Positions 8,350-17,463 of a DNA stretch of 62,108 bases are shown one piece after another. Source of the stretch: Methanomicrobia archaeon DTU008 (GTDB lineage Archaea > Thermoplasmatota > Thermoplasmata > Methanomassiliicoccales > Methanomassiliicoccaceae); the NCBI GenBank assembly GCA_001512965.1, contig LFRW01000022.1, positions 1 to 62,108 of the forward strand. Direction: 5' to 3'. Under the pieces are notes generated by a model. The model saw only the letters and a list, made by a program, of their open reading frames with translations. It did not search any database and was not told where the DNA came from. Each line of letters opens with the position of its first letter. Positions within the stretch are counted from its first letter, which is position 1. A program made the translations under genes and the position numbers.

Positions 8350-8982
8350 ATGACCTCTTACAAGCTTACCCTGATCCCGCAATTGCCAGATCTGGACGAG
8401 ATCCGGCAGATGAGAAAAAGGCTCGAACTCTCCCAGCGAGAGCTGGCATCCATGGCGGGAGTCTCGCAGTCCCTCATCGCCAAGATAGAAAAGGGCAGCA
8501 TCGACCCCTCTTACAAGAACGTTCGCAAGATCTTCGAGGCGTTCGAGAAGGTGTTGAAGAACAGGGCACTTGAGGGAAAGTCGACAGGCGCTCGCCTGAC
8601 CGTGGGCGACCTGGCCACCCGGGGAGTGGTCTCCATTTCGCCAGAGCAGACCCTGGCTGAAGCAGTGGATCTGATGGTGAAGGGGCGTTTCACCCAATTG
8701 CCAGTGATGGTGGGGGATCGCATCGTGGGCGGGATCACCGACGACCGCATACGCGATTACACCATAGAGGAAACGCGCAATCAGAGAAAGACATACGACG
8801 AGGTCATGCAGGTCAAGGTCGGGGACATCATGGATGCGCCATTCCCCATCCTCAGCGAGGACACCCCCATAGAGCTCGCATCCCTGCACCTGCAGAGGGA
8901 CGAGGCGGTGCTGGTCACCAGAAGAGGGAACATCGAAGGAATCCTCACCTCTGCAGACTTCCTTGACCTGGGATTGCACTGA
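8350..8982 (+). CDS. XRE-type HTH regulator with two CBS domains
   Basis: A 210-residue protein with an N-terminal Cro/C1-type helix-turn-helix (about residues 13-66: MRKRLELSQRELASMAGVSQSLIAKIEKG) and a CBS pair behind it (about 76-208; TRGVVSISPEQTLAEAVDLM and MDAPFPILSEDTPIELA). CBS pairs bind adenine nucleotides, so DNA binding may answer to energy state. This architecture is common and conserved in archaea. The TATA-like AATATTTATAAC lies about 40 nt upstream. The METTL5-like gene follows after 6 nt, indicating an operon with RNA-processing genes. Confidence 0.88.
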   Translation: MTSYKLTLIPQLPDLDEIRQMRKRLELSQRELASMAGVSQSLIAKIEKGSIDPSYKNVRKIFEAFEKVLKNRALEGKSTGARLTVGDLATRGVVSISPEQTLAEAVDLMVKGRFTQLPVMVGDRIVGGITDDRIRDYTIEETRNQRKTYDEVMQVKVGDIMDAPFPILSEDTPIELASLHLQRDEAVLVTRRGNIEGILTSADFLDLGLH

Positions 8983-8988
8983 GGCGGC

Positions 8989-9582
8989 ATGAAGAAGAAA
9001 GAGCTGGAGCGTGTTCTGCAGAACATTCCTCCGCATCGCTGCCCCCGGCCTTCCCTGGAGCAATATTGCACCCCGGCCAGCATCGCAGCTGATATCCTTT
9101 ATACCGCCACTATGCTAGGGGATATCGAGGGATGCAGGGTGGTCGACCTAGGATGCGGCACCGGCATATTCGCCATCGGGGCTTCCCTGATGGGGGCCTC
9201 TTCGGCGATAGGCGTGGACATCGATCCTAAAGCGGTTGAGGACGCCAGAGAGGCTGCCGAGCGCCTCGGGGCCGATGTGGAGTTCATGGTCGGCGATGTC
9301 AAGGAATTTCGGCGAGATGCCGATACCGTGATAATGAACCCGCCATTCGGCGCCCAGCGAAGGAAGGCGGACCGACCGTTCCTGGAGGCCGCTATAAGCA
9401 TGGCTCCCGTCGTATATTCGATACATAATGCCTCCACGACGCGATTCCTGGAGAGAATGATAGCTTCCCTTGACCGAAAGATAGCCTTCCAGAAAAGCTA
9501 TAAGTTTCAGATACCTCACCTGTTCGAGTTCCACGAGAAAAGCAAAAAGGACATCGATGTGGTGTTGTTACGCATTTGCTGA
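8989..9582 (+). CDS. METTL5-like RNA adenine methyltransferase
   Basis: A 197-residue class I SAM-dependent methyltransferase. The SAM site is VDLGCGTGIFAIGA (about residues 48-61), with the acidic GVDIDP, and catalytic motif IV is NPPFG, typical of N6-adenine methylases. The N-terminal LEQYCTPASIAADIL stretch and overall length match the archaeal counterpart of METTL5, which methylates small-subunit rRNA. It lies between the XRE-CBS gene and the exosome subunit csl4, consistent with an RNA role. rRNA as substrate is inferred from the family. Confidence 0.82.
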   Translation: MKKKELERVLQNIPPHRCPRPSLEQYCTPASIAADILYTATMLGDIEGCRVVDLGCGTGIFAIGASLMGASSAIGVDIDPKAVEDAREAAERLGADVEFMVGDVKEFRRDADTVIMNPPFGAQRRKADRPFLEAAISMAPVVYSIHNASTTRFLERMIASLDRKIAFQKSYKFQIPHLFEFHEKSKKDIDVVLLRIC

Positions 9583-9598
9583 TAGGATGTGATTCAAG

Positions 9599-10156
9599 AT
9601 GACCAAAAGGACCGTGGTGCCAGGCGAAGAGGTCGCCGTGGCCGAGGAATATATGCCCGACAGGGGCACATATGAATATGATGGAAAGATCTATTCCGCC
9701 CTAGCCGGAGAGCTGGAACTCGACAAGGAGAACATGGTCGCTCGTGTCCAGGCTGCAAACCCGATAAACTTGCTGAAGAGCGGCGATAGCGTGTTCTGCC
9801 GCGTGACCGACGTCCGGCCAGCCATGGCCATCTGTGAGATCATCGGGACCGAGGGCAAGGACAGGGCGATCACTGGAGAGACCTCCGCCACCATCCATAT
9901 CTCTAAACTATCCTCGGAATATGTGCAGGAGGTCGGCAAGGAGATGCGGCCTGGCGACCTGGTGCGCGCCAAGGTCATACAGACCGTGCCATCAGTCCAG
10001 CTGTCCACTCAAGAGCCGCACTTCGGCGTGGTCAAGGCGCTGTGCAAGAAATGTCGCAGCCCTCTCGTCTGCCAAGGGAGGTCCCTACGCTGCGATCCCT
10101 GTGAGCGCGTGGAGAACCGAAAGCTCGCTGACGATTATGGGGACGTCCATTTCTGA
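9599..10156 (+). CDS. csl4: Exosome subunit Csl4
   Basis: A 185-residue RNA-binding cap subunit of the archaeal exosome. It shows the three expected parts: an N-terminal domain (PGEEVAVAEEYMPDRGTYEYDG), a central S1 domain (SGDSVFCRVTDVRPAMA through GDLVRAKVI), and a C-terminal zinc ribbon with CKKC and CDPC. Csl4 recruits RNA to the Rrp41/42 core. The start has a GGATGTGATT ribosome site 6-7 nt upstream. It is the third gene of a likely RNA-processing operon. Confidence 0.92.
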   Translation: MTKRTVVPGEEVAVAEEYMPDRGTYEYDGKIYSALAGELELDKENMVARVQAANPINLLKSGDSVFCRVTDVRPAMAICEIIGTEGKDRAITGETSATIHISKLSSEYVQEVGKEMRPGDLVRAKVIQTVPSVQLSTQEPHFGVVKALCKKCRSPLVCQGRSLRCDPCERVENRKLADDYGDVHF

Positions 10157-10253
10157 ACGCCCCTTGAGGCGCCTGAGAGGCTTCCGGACCGGCCGATGAA
10201 ACAGCGGGAATAGCATTATAAGTAATATTGCGGATAGAGGCGGCAGGTGGAAG

Positions 10254-10430
10254 ATGGCCAAGAGCAATGACGACCTTATCAAGGAGATCAATGAGCTCAA
10301 GAGCGAGATGAAACAGATGAGAGAGCTCTTGAATATGCTTTTCACCATCGTCGTCGAACAAGAGGAGGACGATGGTGATGATTATGGCTATCCCATGCTC
10401 AGCCAGGATTCCCCGAGGTTCAATACCTGA
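10254..10430 (+). CDS. 58-residue coiled-coil miniprotein
   Basis: A small frame from ATG to TGA coding 58 residues. The first 30 form a charged amphipathic helix (DLIKEINELKSEMKQMRELL) suited to coiled-coil pairing, then a short hydrophobic patch (LFTIVV) and an acidic tail (VEQEEDDGDDYGY). A TATA-like CATTATAAGTAATATT lies about 30 nt upstream, and codon use looks like its neighbours. No family is recognised. It may be a small scaffold or regulatory subunit, independent of csl4 and the ThiI-like gene on either side. Confidence 0.6.
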   Translation: MAKSNDDLIKEINELKSEMKQMRELLNMLFTIVVEQEEDDGDDYGYPMLSQDSPRFNT

Positions 10431-10469
10431 GATGTTTTCGGAGATTATCCTTCGCATCGCTCGGACCCG

Positions 10470-11156
10470 ATGGAGGTAGGTGCATTGAGGATCGTGTGCC
10501 TGATCTCCGGGGGGATCGATTCTCCAGTTGCCGCATACACCTTGGCCCGAAACGGCGCCGAGGTGATCCTGTTGCACATGGACAACCGGCCTTATTCAGG
10601 GGAGCGGTCGGTGGATAAGGTCATCCGCCTGAGCGAAGCTCTCGAGGCGGCCATCGGGCAACCTCTGGAATTGTGGACGGCCCCCCATGGCATCAGTCAG
10701 CTTAGGATCTCTCAACATTGCCAGAGGAACCTGCATTGCGTACTATGCAAACGGACCATGCTCAAGGTGGCGCGGAACGTTGCCAGGAAGCTGGGGGCAG
10801 ATGCCATCGCCACCGGCGATTCCCTAGGTCAGGTCGCATCACAGACGCTTTACAACATCAACGCTGAGCAGGCAGGGCTGGGGTTCCCTGTTCTCCGTCC
10901 GCTGATCGGCCTGGACAAACTGGAGATCGAACGCCTGGCCAAGGAGATAGGTACCTACGAGATATCCATCGAGAAAGGAGACGGTTGCTCGATAGTGCCG
11001 ATCAGGCCGGCCACCATGGTCAGGCGAGGTCTGATAGCCGAGCAGGAAAGGCGTCTGGACCTCGAATCCCTCTCAGAGGAGATGGCGGAGGAGGCGTTTC
11101 CCCTTAAAATATCGAGCAAGCCTCGTACCTGGTCGGATCAAGCATGTCCACGGTAA
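10470..11156 (+). CDS. THUMP-less ThiI-like PP-loop sulfurtransferase
   Basis: A 228-residue PP-loop ATPase resembling the C-terminal half of ThiI. The ATP-binding motif is SGGIDSPVA (about residues 14-22), and a Cys-rich NLHCVLCKRTM lies near residue 90. Full ThiI has N-terminal ferredoxin-like and THUMP domains (about 400 residues), which are absent here. It may make 4-thiouridine in tRNA with a separate RNA-binding partner, or thiolate something else. The 3' end overlaps a convergent minus-strand gene by 53 nt. ATG at 10470 gives a few extra residues; the GTG/TTG codons just after it cannot be excluded. Confidence 0.75.
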   Translation: MEVGALRIVCLISGGIDSPVAAYTLARNGAEVILLHMDNRPYSGERSVDKVIRLSEALEAAIGQPLELWTAPHGISQLRISQHCQRNLHCVLCKRTMLKVARNVARKLGADAIATGDSLGQVASQTLYNINAEQAGLGFPVLRPLIGLDKLEIERLAKEIGTYEISIEKGDGCSIVPIRPATMVRRGLIAEQERRLDLESLSEEMAEEAFPLKISSKPRTWSDQACPR

Positions 11157-11355
11157 CGCGGCTGATGTATCTGGCCTGAACGCGGGAGATGTACAACGTG
11201 TTCTGGCCTATCTGAACCCTCAGGTCGGTCGCCTTGGGCTCCTTCATCTCGATCGGGACTATGACGGGGCCACCGCAAGATGTGGACACTCGGTAGTCAC
11301 GCTTGTTCTGAAGGATGTAATCGATGACCGCTTTATCTACCTGGATATCATGCAT
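11104..11355 (-). CDS. Small conserved-looking hypothetical protein
   Basis: An 83-residue protein (MHDIQVDKAVIDYILQNK at the N-terminus) with a beta-rich middle, VSTSCGGPVIVPIEMK. No family is recognised with certainty. Support for a real gene is a TATA-like TAAATACG about 25 nt before the ATG, in a short region divergent from nob1. Its 3' end overlaps the ThiI-like gene by 53 nt on the other strand, which is unusual in this compact but otherwise non-overlapping genome. Confidence 0.6.
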   Translation of the reverse strand: MHDIQVDKAVIDYILQNKRDYRVSTSCGGPVIVPIEMKEPKATDLRVQIGQNTLYISRVQARYISRVTVDMLDPTRYEACSIF

Positions 11356-11424
11356 GCCGGTTGAATCGACAGGGCGTATTTAGTGGTTGCGAAATATTAT
11401 CTCGACCATCGACAATGGACATCC

Positions 11425-11889
11425 GTGAAGTACGTCCTTGACACCTCTGCCCTGTTCGCCATGCAGGACCTGCCGCCGGACCCAGTTACGACCCCTGGGG
11501 TGATATCCGAACTGAAGAAGTATGGAGATCAGCGTCTAAGATACTGGGAAGATAGGTTGCCCGTCTCCATGCCATCGTCGGGATCGATGAAGAAGGTGAA
11601 GGAGCTGGCTACCGAAACGGGGGATGATGCCCGCCTCTCTCCCGTCGATATGGAGGTTCTTGCCTTGGCCATCGACCTGAAAGGCATCATCCTCACCGAT
11701 GATTACTCAATTCAAAATCTTGCGAGAGTGCTCGGGCTGAAATACAAGACCGTAGGGTTCAAGGGGATCAAAGAGGTCATACACTGGAAGTATCGCTGCC
11801 GCGGCTGTGGCAGGATCTTTGACAAGAATATGCCCGACTGCCCCATATGCGGAAGTCAACTTCGCTCGGTTCGCTCCGGGAAAGCATGA
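11425..11889 (+). CDS. nob1: Nob1-type rRNA endonuclease (PIN domain plus zinc ribbon)
   Basis: A 154-residue PIN-domain nuclease with acidic residues in VLDTSALF, SPVDMEVLALA and ILTDDYSIQN, followed by a rubredoxin-like zinc ribbon (CRGCGRIF, then CPICGS). This is the archaeal Nob1 layout; Nob1 trims the 3' end of 16S rRNA. The GTG at 11425 is chosen since it directly precedes KYVLDTSALF and lies about 28 nt after a TATA-like GAAATATTATC. A longer frame from the GTG at 11383 would include the promoter. Confidence 0.88.
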   Translation: MKYVLDTSALFAMQDLPPDPVTTPGVISELKKYGDQRLRYWEDRLPVSMPSSGSMKKVKELATETGDDARLSPVDMEVLALAIDLKGIILTDDYSIQNLARVLGLKYKTVGFKGIKEVIHWKYRCRGCGRIFDKNMPDCPICGSQLRSVRSGKA

Positions 11890-11901
11890 TGAGGGCATAT
11901 A

Positions 11902-12984
11902 TCAGGGGAAGACCGGACGCAGGCGGATCATCTTTCCCATGCGTCTTGCCCCAACCACTCCCATCGCCCATTCGGTGCGCCGTGAGGTCCCGAAGAACAA
12001 GGTGGCGAGGCGTTTGGTGTTGACCGCTGTTTGAAGCGGCTTGCCCACTTGCTGCCTCCACTCTCGTTCATATTCCTTCAGCGGTGTGCCGTCGCGCACA
12101 TAGGATGCTGCGGCCCTCCCAGCTATTCGCCCGCATATCATGGCGATCGGAATACCCCCGCCGTTGACGGCCATCACGTGCCCTGCCGCATCGCCCACAA
12201 GCAATGCGTTCTCCGATGCAGTCCGTGCGATCGGTCCATTGGACGGGACCATCTTTCCCACGGTGCGGGTGTTGACCTTAAGCCCCCTGTTCTTCAGGAA
12301 GTTATCGTAATATTCGATCAACCTACGCCCCGCCAGCTTAGGTGCATATCCGACACCTACATTGGCCCCATTCCCCTTCGGCAACACCCAGGCGTACGCT
12401 CCAGGGGCAACGCTTCCAAAGTGCATCTCCATGATCGGATCGAAATCCCCCTCCGCCTGGCCTGTAACGGCCGGATACATGTCCTTGTTGCGAGGGAAAC
12501 CGAGAGAACGGGCGACGGTCGACAGTGGGCCATCGGCTCCGATCACCACCTTGGCGCTCAACCGGCCTTGGTCCGTGATCACTTCGTTGCCTTCCACCCC
12601 GGTAACCCTCACCGAGGTTCTGACCTCGGCCCCGGCCTTCCGGGCCTTCTCCGACAGGAACTTGTCGAAGCGGTCGCGATCTGTGGTGTATCCAGCGAAC
12701 GGCACGTCCCAGTATCTCCCGCTTGGAGCGATCATCCGGAAGAGGTTCATCCGCCTGGACACCAATGTATCTGGCACTTCGAACAGCCCTTCCAGGTCTG
12801 GAACCTTTGGAAAGGTCGCCTTCATCTCCACGGTGTCGGGCATGAACTCTCCGCATGCGACCGGTTCGCCGATCACCTTCTTGCGCTCCAGGATCAGAAC
12901 GCTTACGCCGTTGAGAGCAGCGTGCTCCGCCGTCGTGGAGCCGGCCGGTCCGCCGCCAACCACTATGACATCATAATCGTTCAT
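11902..12984 (-). CDS. Geranylgeranyl reductase-family FAD protein
   Basis: A 360-residue flavoprotein with the N-terminal dinucleotide site VVGGGPAGSTTAEHAA and the family signature around CGEFMP, and GDAAGHVMAVNGGGI near residue 270 for FAD. Family members saturate the geranylgeranyl chains of archaeal ether lipids. The gene overlaps the GGPP synthase stop by 4 nt (ATGA), so both are translated together, which supports a lipid role. A second, more diverged family member lies at 50530. Confidence 0.85.
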   Translation of the reverse strand: MNDYDVIVVGGGPAGSTTAEHAALNGVSVLILERKKVIGEPVACGEFMPDTVEMKATFPKVPDLEGLFEVPDTLVSRRMNLFRMIAPSGRYWDVPFAGYTTDRDRFDKFLSEKARKAGAEVRTSVRVTGVEGNEVITDQGRLSAKVVIGADGPLSTVARSLGFPRNKDMYPAVTGQAEGDFDPIMEMHFGSVAPGAYAWVLPKGNGANVGVGYAPKLAGRRLIEYYDNFLKNRGLKVNTRTVGKMVPSNGPIARTASENALLVGDAAGHVMAVNGGGIPIAMICGRIAGRAAASYVRDGTPLKEYEREWRQQVGKPLQTAVNTKRLATLFFGTSRRTEWAMGVVGARRMGKMIRLRPVFP

Positions 12985-13952
12985 CTGTCCCTCGACAATA
13001 CCGTATCGGCTAGAGCTTTTAAGGCATCCTTGAACTCGCTCTCCGGGAGAACGTCCAGACTGGCGAGGGCCTTGATGCGCAGGTCTTCGGCATGCTTCCG
13101 CGCAACATCCACGGCGTCCGTGGCTTGCACAAGCCGGAGCGCTTCCTCAACCTCCTCCATGGTCTTTTCTTTCTTGCCGTATATCTCCCTCAGTCGTGCG
13201 GAGTTGGGATAGTGGCCCTGCATGGCGATCATCAACGGAAGGTTGGCCTTTCCGTCGAGGACGTCCATACCTCTCTTCTTGCCAAGATCGCTTTCATCCC
13301 CGATGATGTCCAGAATATCATCGACGATCTGGAAGGCGAGACCGATGTTGAGTCCATAAGTCCCCATGCCAGCTATCTGGTCTGGAGAGCCACCGCCGAT
13401 GTACGCACCTACTTGGGCAGAGGCCTCTATCGGCTTGGCGGTCTTGCCCGTGATTATGCGAAAGTAGGTATCGAAAGGCAGGCCAGAATCGTTCTCGATG
13501 ATCGTTTGTAACATTTCGCTCTCGGCCATCTGGGAGCAGGCATCGGCGACCAGCTCGACGATGTCCTCAGATTGCAGCAGCCCTCCAAGGCGGAAGCCCC
13601 GGACAAATAGAAAATCACCCGTTATCAATGCTCGCTGGGTACCATATTTGCGATATGCGGCGATAGAGCCTCTGCGGGTCTCTGCGCCATCGTTGATATC
13701 ATCATGGACCAGAGTAGCGCTATGGATTAGCTCAAAGGCGGCGGCCGCCATGATGGTCTTTTTAAGGTCGGTGCCACCAACCGCCCTGAACGATAAGAGG
13801 GCGATTCCAGGCCTCATGCGCTTACCTCCGGAGCTGATCGCATGCGTGGCGATCTCGGTTAGCAGAGGTTCCTTAGATCGCGTGTTCCGCATGATCTCTT
13901 CTTCGACCATGCGGAGTTCCTCTTTAATAGGCTGGTCCCAGCTCAAGGGCAT
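12981..13952 (-). CDS. Isoprenyl diphosphate synthase (GGPP synthase type)
   Basis: A 323-residue trans-prenyltransferase. Both aspartate-rich motifs are present: HDDINDGAETRRG (first) and QIVDDILDIIGDESDLGK (second). It condenses IPP with allylic diphosphates, probably to the C20 precursor of ether lipids. The ATG at 13952 is used because the protein then begins MPLSWDQPIKEELRMVEEE, as family members do, with TATA-like GGTTAAGTACG about 30 nt upstream. It is the first gene of the operon with the geranylgeranyl reductase. Confidence 0.9.
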   Translation of the reverse strand: MPLSWDQPIKEELRMVEEEIMRNTRSKEPLLTEIATHAISSGGKRMRPGIALLSFRAVGGTDLKKTIMAAAAFELIHSATLVHDDINDGAETRRGSIAAYRKYGTQRALITGDFLFVRGFRLGGLLQSEDIVELVADACSQMAESEMLQTIIENDSGLPFDTYFRIITGKTAKPIEASAQVGAYIGGGSPDQIAGMGTYGLNIGLAFQIVDDILDIIGDESDLGKKRGMDVLDGKANLPLMIAMQGHYPNSARLREIYGKKEKTMEEVEEALRLVQATDAVDVARKHAEDLRIKALASLDVLPESEFKDALKALADTVLSRDR

Positions 13953-14051
13953 GTGCCGACCTAATACGAATGCCGTACTTAACCGTTGCTGGCCGATACA
14001 ATTTGCCATGTCTGGCAAACTATATCTTCATCGTGCTGGAAGATAGTACCG

Positions 14052-14477
14052 ATGTATACTCAGGCGGAAAAGGAAAGTGCAGGAACCCTCGAGGCGTACA
14101 TTGACACAGGGATTGCTACCGTACCAGGGGACGCTTCCATCGGGGAAGCGTTAGACGTCATGATCGCCCACAACACCTCGGTCGTGATGGTCGTCGACGG
14201 CGATGAGGTCATCGGACTTCTGACCGCAGGCGATATGAGCTCGATGGTGGCGAGGGGGATCGACATCGAAACGAGGCGAGCAAGGGACTTTGCATCACTG
14301 TGTGAGATGAGCGGCAGTCGCCCTTGCACCCGCGTGAACCACGATGAGGACCCGATGAACGTCCTAAAGGTGATGCAGCACTGGGGGACCGACCGAGTTC
14401 TGGTTGTAAAAAATGAAAGGGTCGTCGGGACGGTGTCCGCCCTCGGAGCCTTAAAGAGTTGGAAGGAAAAGGTTTAG
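14052..14477 (+). CDS. CBS-domain pair protein
   Basis: A 141-residue protein made almost only of two CBS repeats (GIATVPGDASIGEALDVMIAHNTSVVMV, and NHDEDPMNVLKVMQHWGTDRVLVV). CBS pairs bind AMP, ATP or SAM. No DNA-binding domain is attached. The ATG at 14052 lies about 27 nt after a TATA-like ACTATATC. Its last 4 nt overlap the end of fpoN on the other strand. Partner and ligand are unknown. Confidence 0.82.
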   Translation: MYTQAEKESAGTLEAYIDTGIATVPGDASIGEALDVMIAHNTSVVMVVDGDEVIGLLTAGDMSSMVARGIDIETRRARDFASLCEMSGSRPCTRVNHDEDPMNVLKVMQHWGTDRVLVVKNERVVGTVSALGALKSWKEKV

Positions 14478-15940
14478 GCCATCGCCGGGAACAGCGTCCT
14501 CGCCGCTTCGGAGCAGAGGTCCAGCACAGGGTCGAAGAACAGACCCAGCACTATAGTGGCCACCATGCAGACGGCTATGGCAACGGTCAGGCTGACAGGT
14601 ACCTTGATCTTTGCAGTGCTCTCTCCCTTCTCCACGTACATGTACTTGATGACACGCACATAGTAGTAAAGGGACAGGGCAGAGTTGAGGACAAGTGCCA
14701 CGCCTAGCCACAGCATCCACTGGGTGATCTCGGCCGCTTGGACCGATGCCGAGAGCAGCACGACCTTGCTCATGAATCCAGACAGCGGAGGTATGCCAGC
14801 CAGCGCGAACATGAAGATGGCCATGGAGAACGCCATGAAGGGCGCCCTCTTCGCCAGTCCCTTGTAGTCCGCGACCGACTCCCCTATCGCCACATAGGCC
14901 AAGGCGGCAACCACGATGAAAGCCCCGCTCTTCATGAAAGCGTGGGTGATGATGTGGAATATGCCAGCAGTGATGGCGAAATCCCCCACCACGGTAGCGA
15001 GAGGTAGGGCCATCAGCATATAGCCCGCCTGGGCGATCGAGGAGTATGCAAGCATACGCTTGATGTTGGTCTGCGAGAGCGCGATCACGTTCCCGATGGT
15101 CATGGTCAATATGGCGACCACACCGACCACTATGTCCCAGTCAGCCTTGATGGCTATCAGGCCTACGATGAAGACCTTGAACATCACCACAAGGCCCATT
15201 TTCTTGGAGGCCGCGGCAAGGAAGGCCGATACTGGAGTGGGCGCTCCCTCATACACATCAGGGGCCCACATGTGGAAGGGTGCGATGGCTATCTTGAACC
15301 CGAATCCCGCGATGAGCAGGCCTACGGACAGGATGGTCGCCAGATCGATGCCTTGGGCAGCAAGGGCCTCGTTTATTCCGACAAGGGAAGTGGTGCCGGT
15401 CACGCCGAACAGCAGGGAAATACCGTACAGGGAGAGGGCAGAGGACAGGCCGCCTATGATGACGTACTTGACCGCTGCCTCCGAGCCACGCTTGTCCCTC
15501 TTTCGGAAGGCCACCAGGGCGTAGGTCGCCATGGATGCGATCTCGATGCCTATGTAGATCGTAAGCAGATCCTGGGCTGAGGCCACCAGCATCATGCCTG
15601 CCGTTGCCATCAGGATGAGGGTGAAATATTCGGCCAGATGCCGGTCATTCTCCACATATCTGGCGGATGCCAGGATGGCCACGAAGGCGACGCTCAGGAA
15701 CACCAGCGAGAAGACCGCCGCCAGTGCGTCGAAGACTATCAGGGGCGAGTTCTCGCTGCCTATCATGCCCGGGTATCCGTTGAGCAAGTAGTATACTACC
15801 ATCCCAGCGGATGCTGCTACGCCGACCAGCGAGATGCCGGCCAGGGCCCTGCTGGACTTAAGCAGCAGGTGCAGGGCGGGAATCGCCACCGCGAACAGGA
15901 TCAGGATGATCTCTGGGTAAATTGCTCCGTAGTCAAACAT
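14474..15940 (-). CDS. fpoN: F420H2/quinone-type dehydrogenase subunit FpoN
   Basis: A 488-residue membrane protein of the NuoN/antiporter-like family with about 14 hydrophobic segments. The conserved Glu of the proton channel is seen in YIGIEIASMATY and the Lys in AAASKKMGLVVMFK. It is the last gene of the fpo operon, starting one base after fpoM ends. In the Fpo complex it is one of three proton-pumping subunits coupled to electron transfer. Confidence 0.92.
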   Translation of the reverse strand: MFDYGAIYPEIILILFAVAIPALHLLLKSSRALAGISLVGVAASAGMVVYYLLNGYPGMIGSENSPLIVFDALAAVFSLVFLSVAFVAILASARYVENDRHLAEYFTLILMATAGMMLVASAQDLLTIYIGIEIASMATYALVAFRKRDKRGSEAAVKYVIIGGLSSALSLYGISLLFGVTGTTSLVGINEALAAQGIDLATILSVGLLIAGFGFKIAIAPFHMWAPDVYEGAPTPVSAFLAAASKKMGLVVMFKVFIVGLIAIKADWDIVVGVVAILTMTIGNVIALSQTNIKRMLAYSSIAQAGYMLMALPLATVVGDFAITAGIFHIITHAFMKSGAFIVVAALAYVAIGESVADYKGLAKRAPFMAFSMAIFMFALAGIPPLSGFMSKVVLLSASVQAAEITQWMLWLGVALVLNSALSLYYYVRVIKYMYVEKGESTAKIKVPVSLTVAIAVCMVATIVLGLFFDPVLDLCSEAARTLFPAMA

Positions 15941-15941
15941 T

Positions 15942-17462
15942 TTAGATCACCCCGTTGAGGGGCCACACCGACGGGATCGAAGGTGTGATAAGGTCTAGCG
16001 CAAAGGCTGGCCAGACACCGAACAGCACTATGAAGCCTAACAGCACCGCTAGTGGCAAGATCTCGAACCAGTAGGCATCGTGCATATGCTTGGTGTCGAT
16101 CTTGGTGGTCAGCTCGCCGAAGATGCTCCTCTGCATCGCCCACAGGTAGTAGGCCGCGGTGAGAGCCACGGTGGCGATGGGCACAAGGACCCAAACACCC
16201 CAGGTATCAAAGGTCGAGGTGAACACCATGAACTCGGCCAGGAAGCCCACCATTCCGGGCAGACCAAGAGATGCCATGAAGCCCATCATCATGACCGTTG
16301 CCAAGATCGGGACCTTTGGAGCCAGTCCGCCAAGGAGGGGTATCTCCCTGGTTCCAGCCTTGTGCTGGAACATGCCACACACCATGAAGAGGACTGCGGT
16401 GATCAGGCCGTGTGCGAACATCTGGAACACTGCAGCGGCAATGCCAAGCTGGCTGAGCGTTGCGATGCCCAGCATGACTATGCCCATGTGGGAGATGGAC
16501 GAATAAGCGACCATCTTCTTCAGGTCTGACTGGGCGAGACAGGCGAATGCACCATAGATGATGGAGACCACGCCGATCACGGCCATTATCAGCTGGAAGT
16601 CCACCGCTGCATCGGGCAGTGTGGGCAGGCATATCCTGATGATACCATAGGAACCCATCTTCAGCAGAAGACCGGCTAGCAGCACCGAACCAGCGGTAGG
16701 CGCCTGAACGTGAGCGTCAGGCAGCCAGGTGTGGAACGGTACCACAGGCATCTTCACGATGAATCCGAAGAACAGGGCTCCGAAGATCGCGATCTGCAGC
16801 ATATGGCCAAGCCCATCTCCCGCCACCCGCGCGATCAGCTGCATGTCGAACGTCCCGATCGCATCAACGGGGATCAGTCCGTCTGCCTTCAGCAGAGGTG
16901 CGGTGGTGAAGTACAGGGCGAAGATACCAAGCAACATTGCCAGCGACGCCACGTGGGTGTATATGAAGAACTTTATCGAGGCATATGCCCTGTTCATTCC
17001 TCCCCATATCGCTATGAGGAAGTACATCGGGATCAGAACGACTTCCCAGAAGATGTAGAAGACGAAGTAGTCCAGGGCGGTGAAGACGCCTAGGATACCC
17101 ACTTCAAGAAGCAGCATCAGACCCATGTACTGGTTCAGACGCTCCTCTACATCCCAGGAGAACAAGATGGCGAGGAACACCAACAGGGTGCTCAGGAAGA
17201 CCATGGTGACGCTCACGCCATCTATCCCAAGGTGGAAGTTGATTCCCAGGAAGCTGATCCATTCATAGTTCTCGACGAATTGGAAGCCTCCGCTGAGGGA
17301 GAATTCCGTCAGCATGAGGGTCACAAGGGCCAACGGTATGGCCGAGAAGACCAGGGCCACATACTTGGCCGCCTTGGGCGACCGTCCCAGCATGAAGGCC
17401 GCTATGGCTCCCAATAGGGGGAAGAGGATTAGTAGCGAGAGTATTGGTATATTCTCAAACAT
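15942..17462 (-). CDS. fpoM: Fpo complex subunit M
   Basis: A 506-residue antiporter-like membrane subunit (NuoM family). The proton-channel Glu is in YIFWEVVLIPMYF and the Lys in AGLLLKMGSYGIIRI. Many transmembrane helices are visible. It lies between fpoL and fpoN with 1-nt gaps, so all three pumping subunits are in one transcript. Length and motifs are normal. Confidence 0.93.
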   Translation of the reverse strand: MFENIPILSLLILFPLLGAIAAFMLGRSPKAAKYVALVFSAIPLALVTLMLTEFSLSGGFQFVENYEWISFLGINFHLGIDGVSVTMVFLSTLLVFLAILFSWDVEERLNQYMGLMLLLEVGILGVFTALDYFVFYIFWEVVLIPMYFLIAIWGGMNRAYASIKFFIYTHVASLAMLLGIFALYFTTAPLLKADGLIPVDAIGTFDMQLIARVAGDGLGHMLQIAIFGALFFGFIVKMPVVPFHTWLPDAHVQAPTAGSVLLAGLLLKMGSYGIIRICLPTLPDAAVDFQLIMAVIGVVSIIYGAFACLAQSDLKKMVAYSSISHMGIVMLGIATLSQLGIAAAVFQMFAHGLITAVLFMVCGMFQHKAGTREIPLLGGLAPKVPILATVMMMGFMASLGLPGMVGFLAEFMVFTSTFDTWGVWVLVPIATVALTAAYYLWAMQRSIFGELTTKIDTKHMHDAYWFEILPLAVLLGFIVLFGVWPAFALDLITPSIPSVWPLNGVI

Positions 17463-17463
17463 T

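Noticed and set aside
12031-13212. 393-codon frame antisense to the geranylgeranyl reductase and GGPP synthase
   Set aside because: Both minus-strand genes have intact active-site motifs, so this is a shadow frame.
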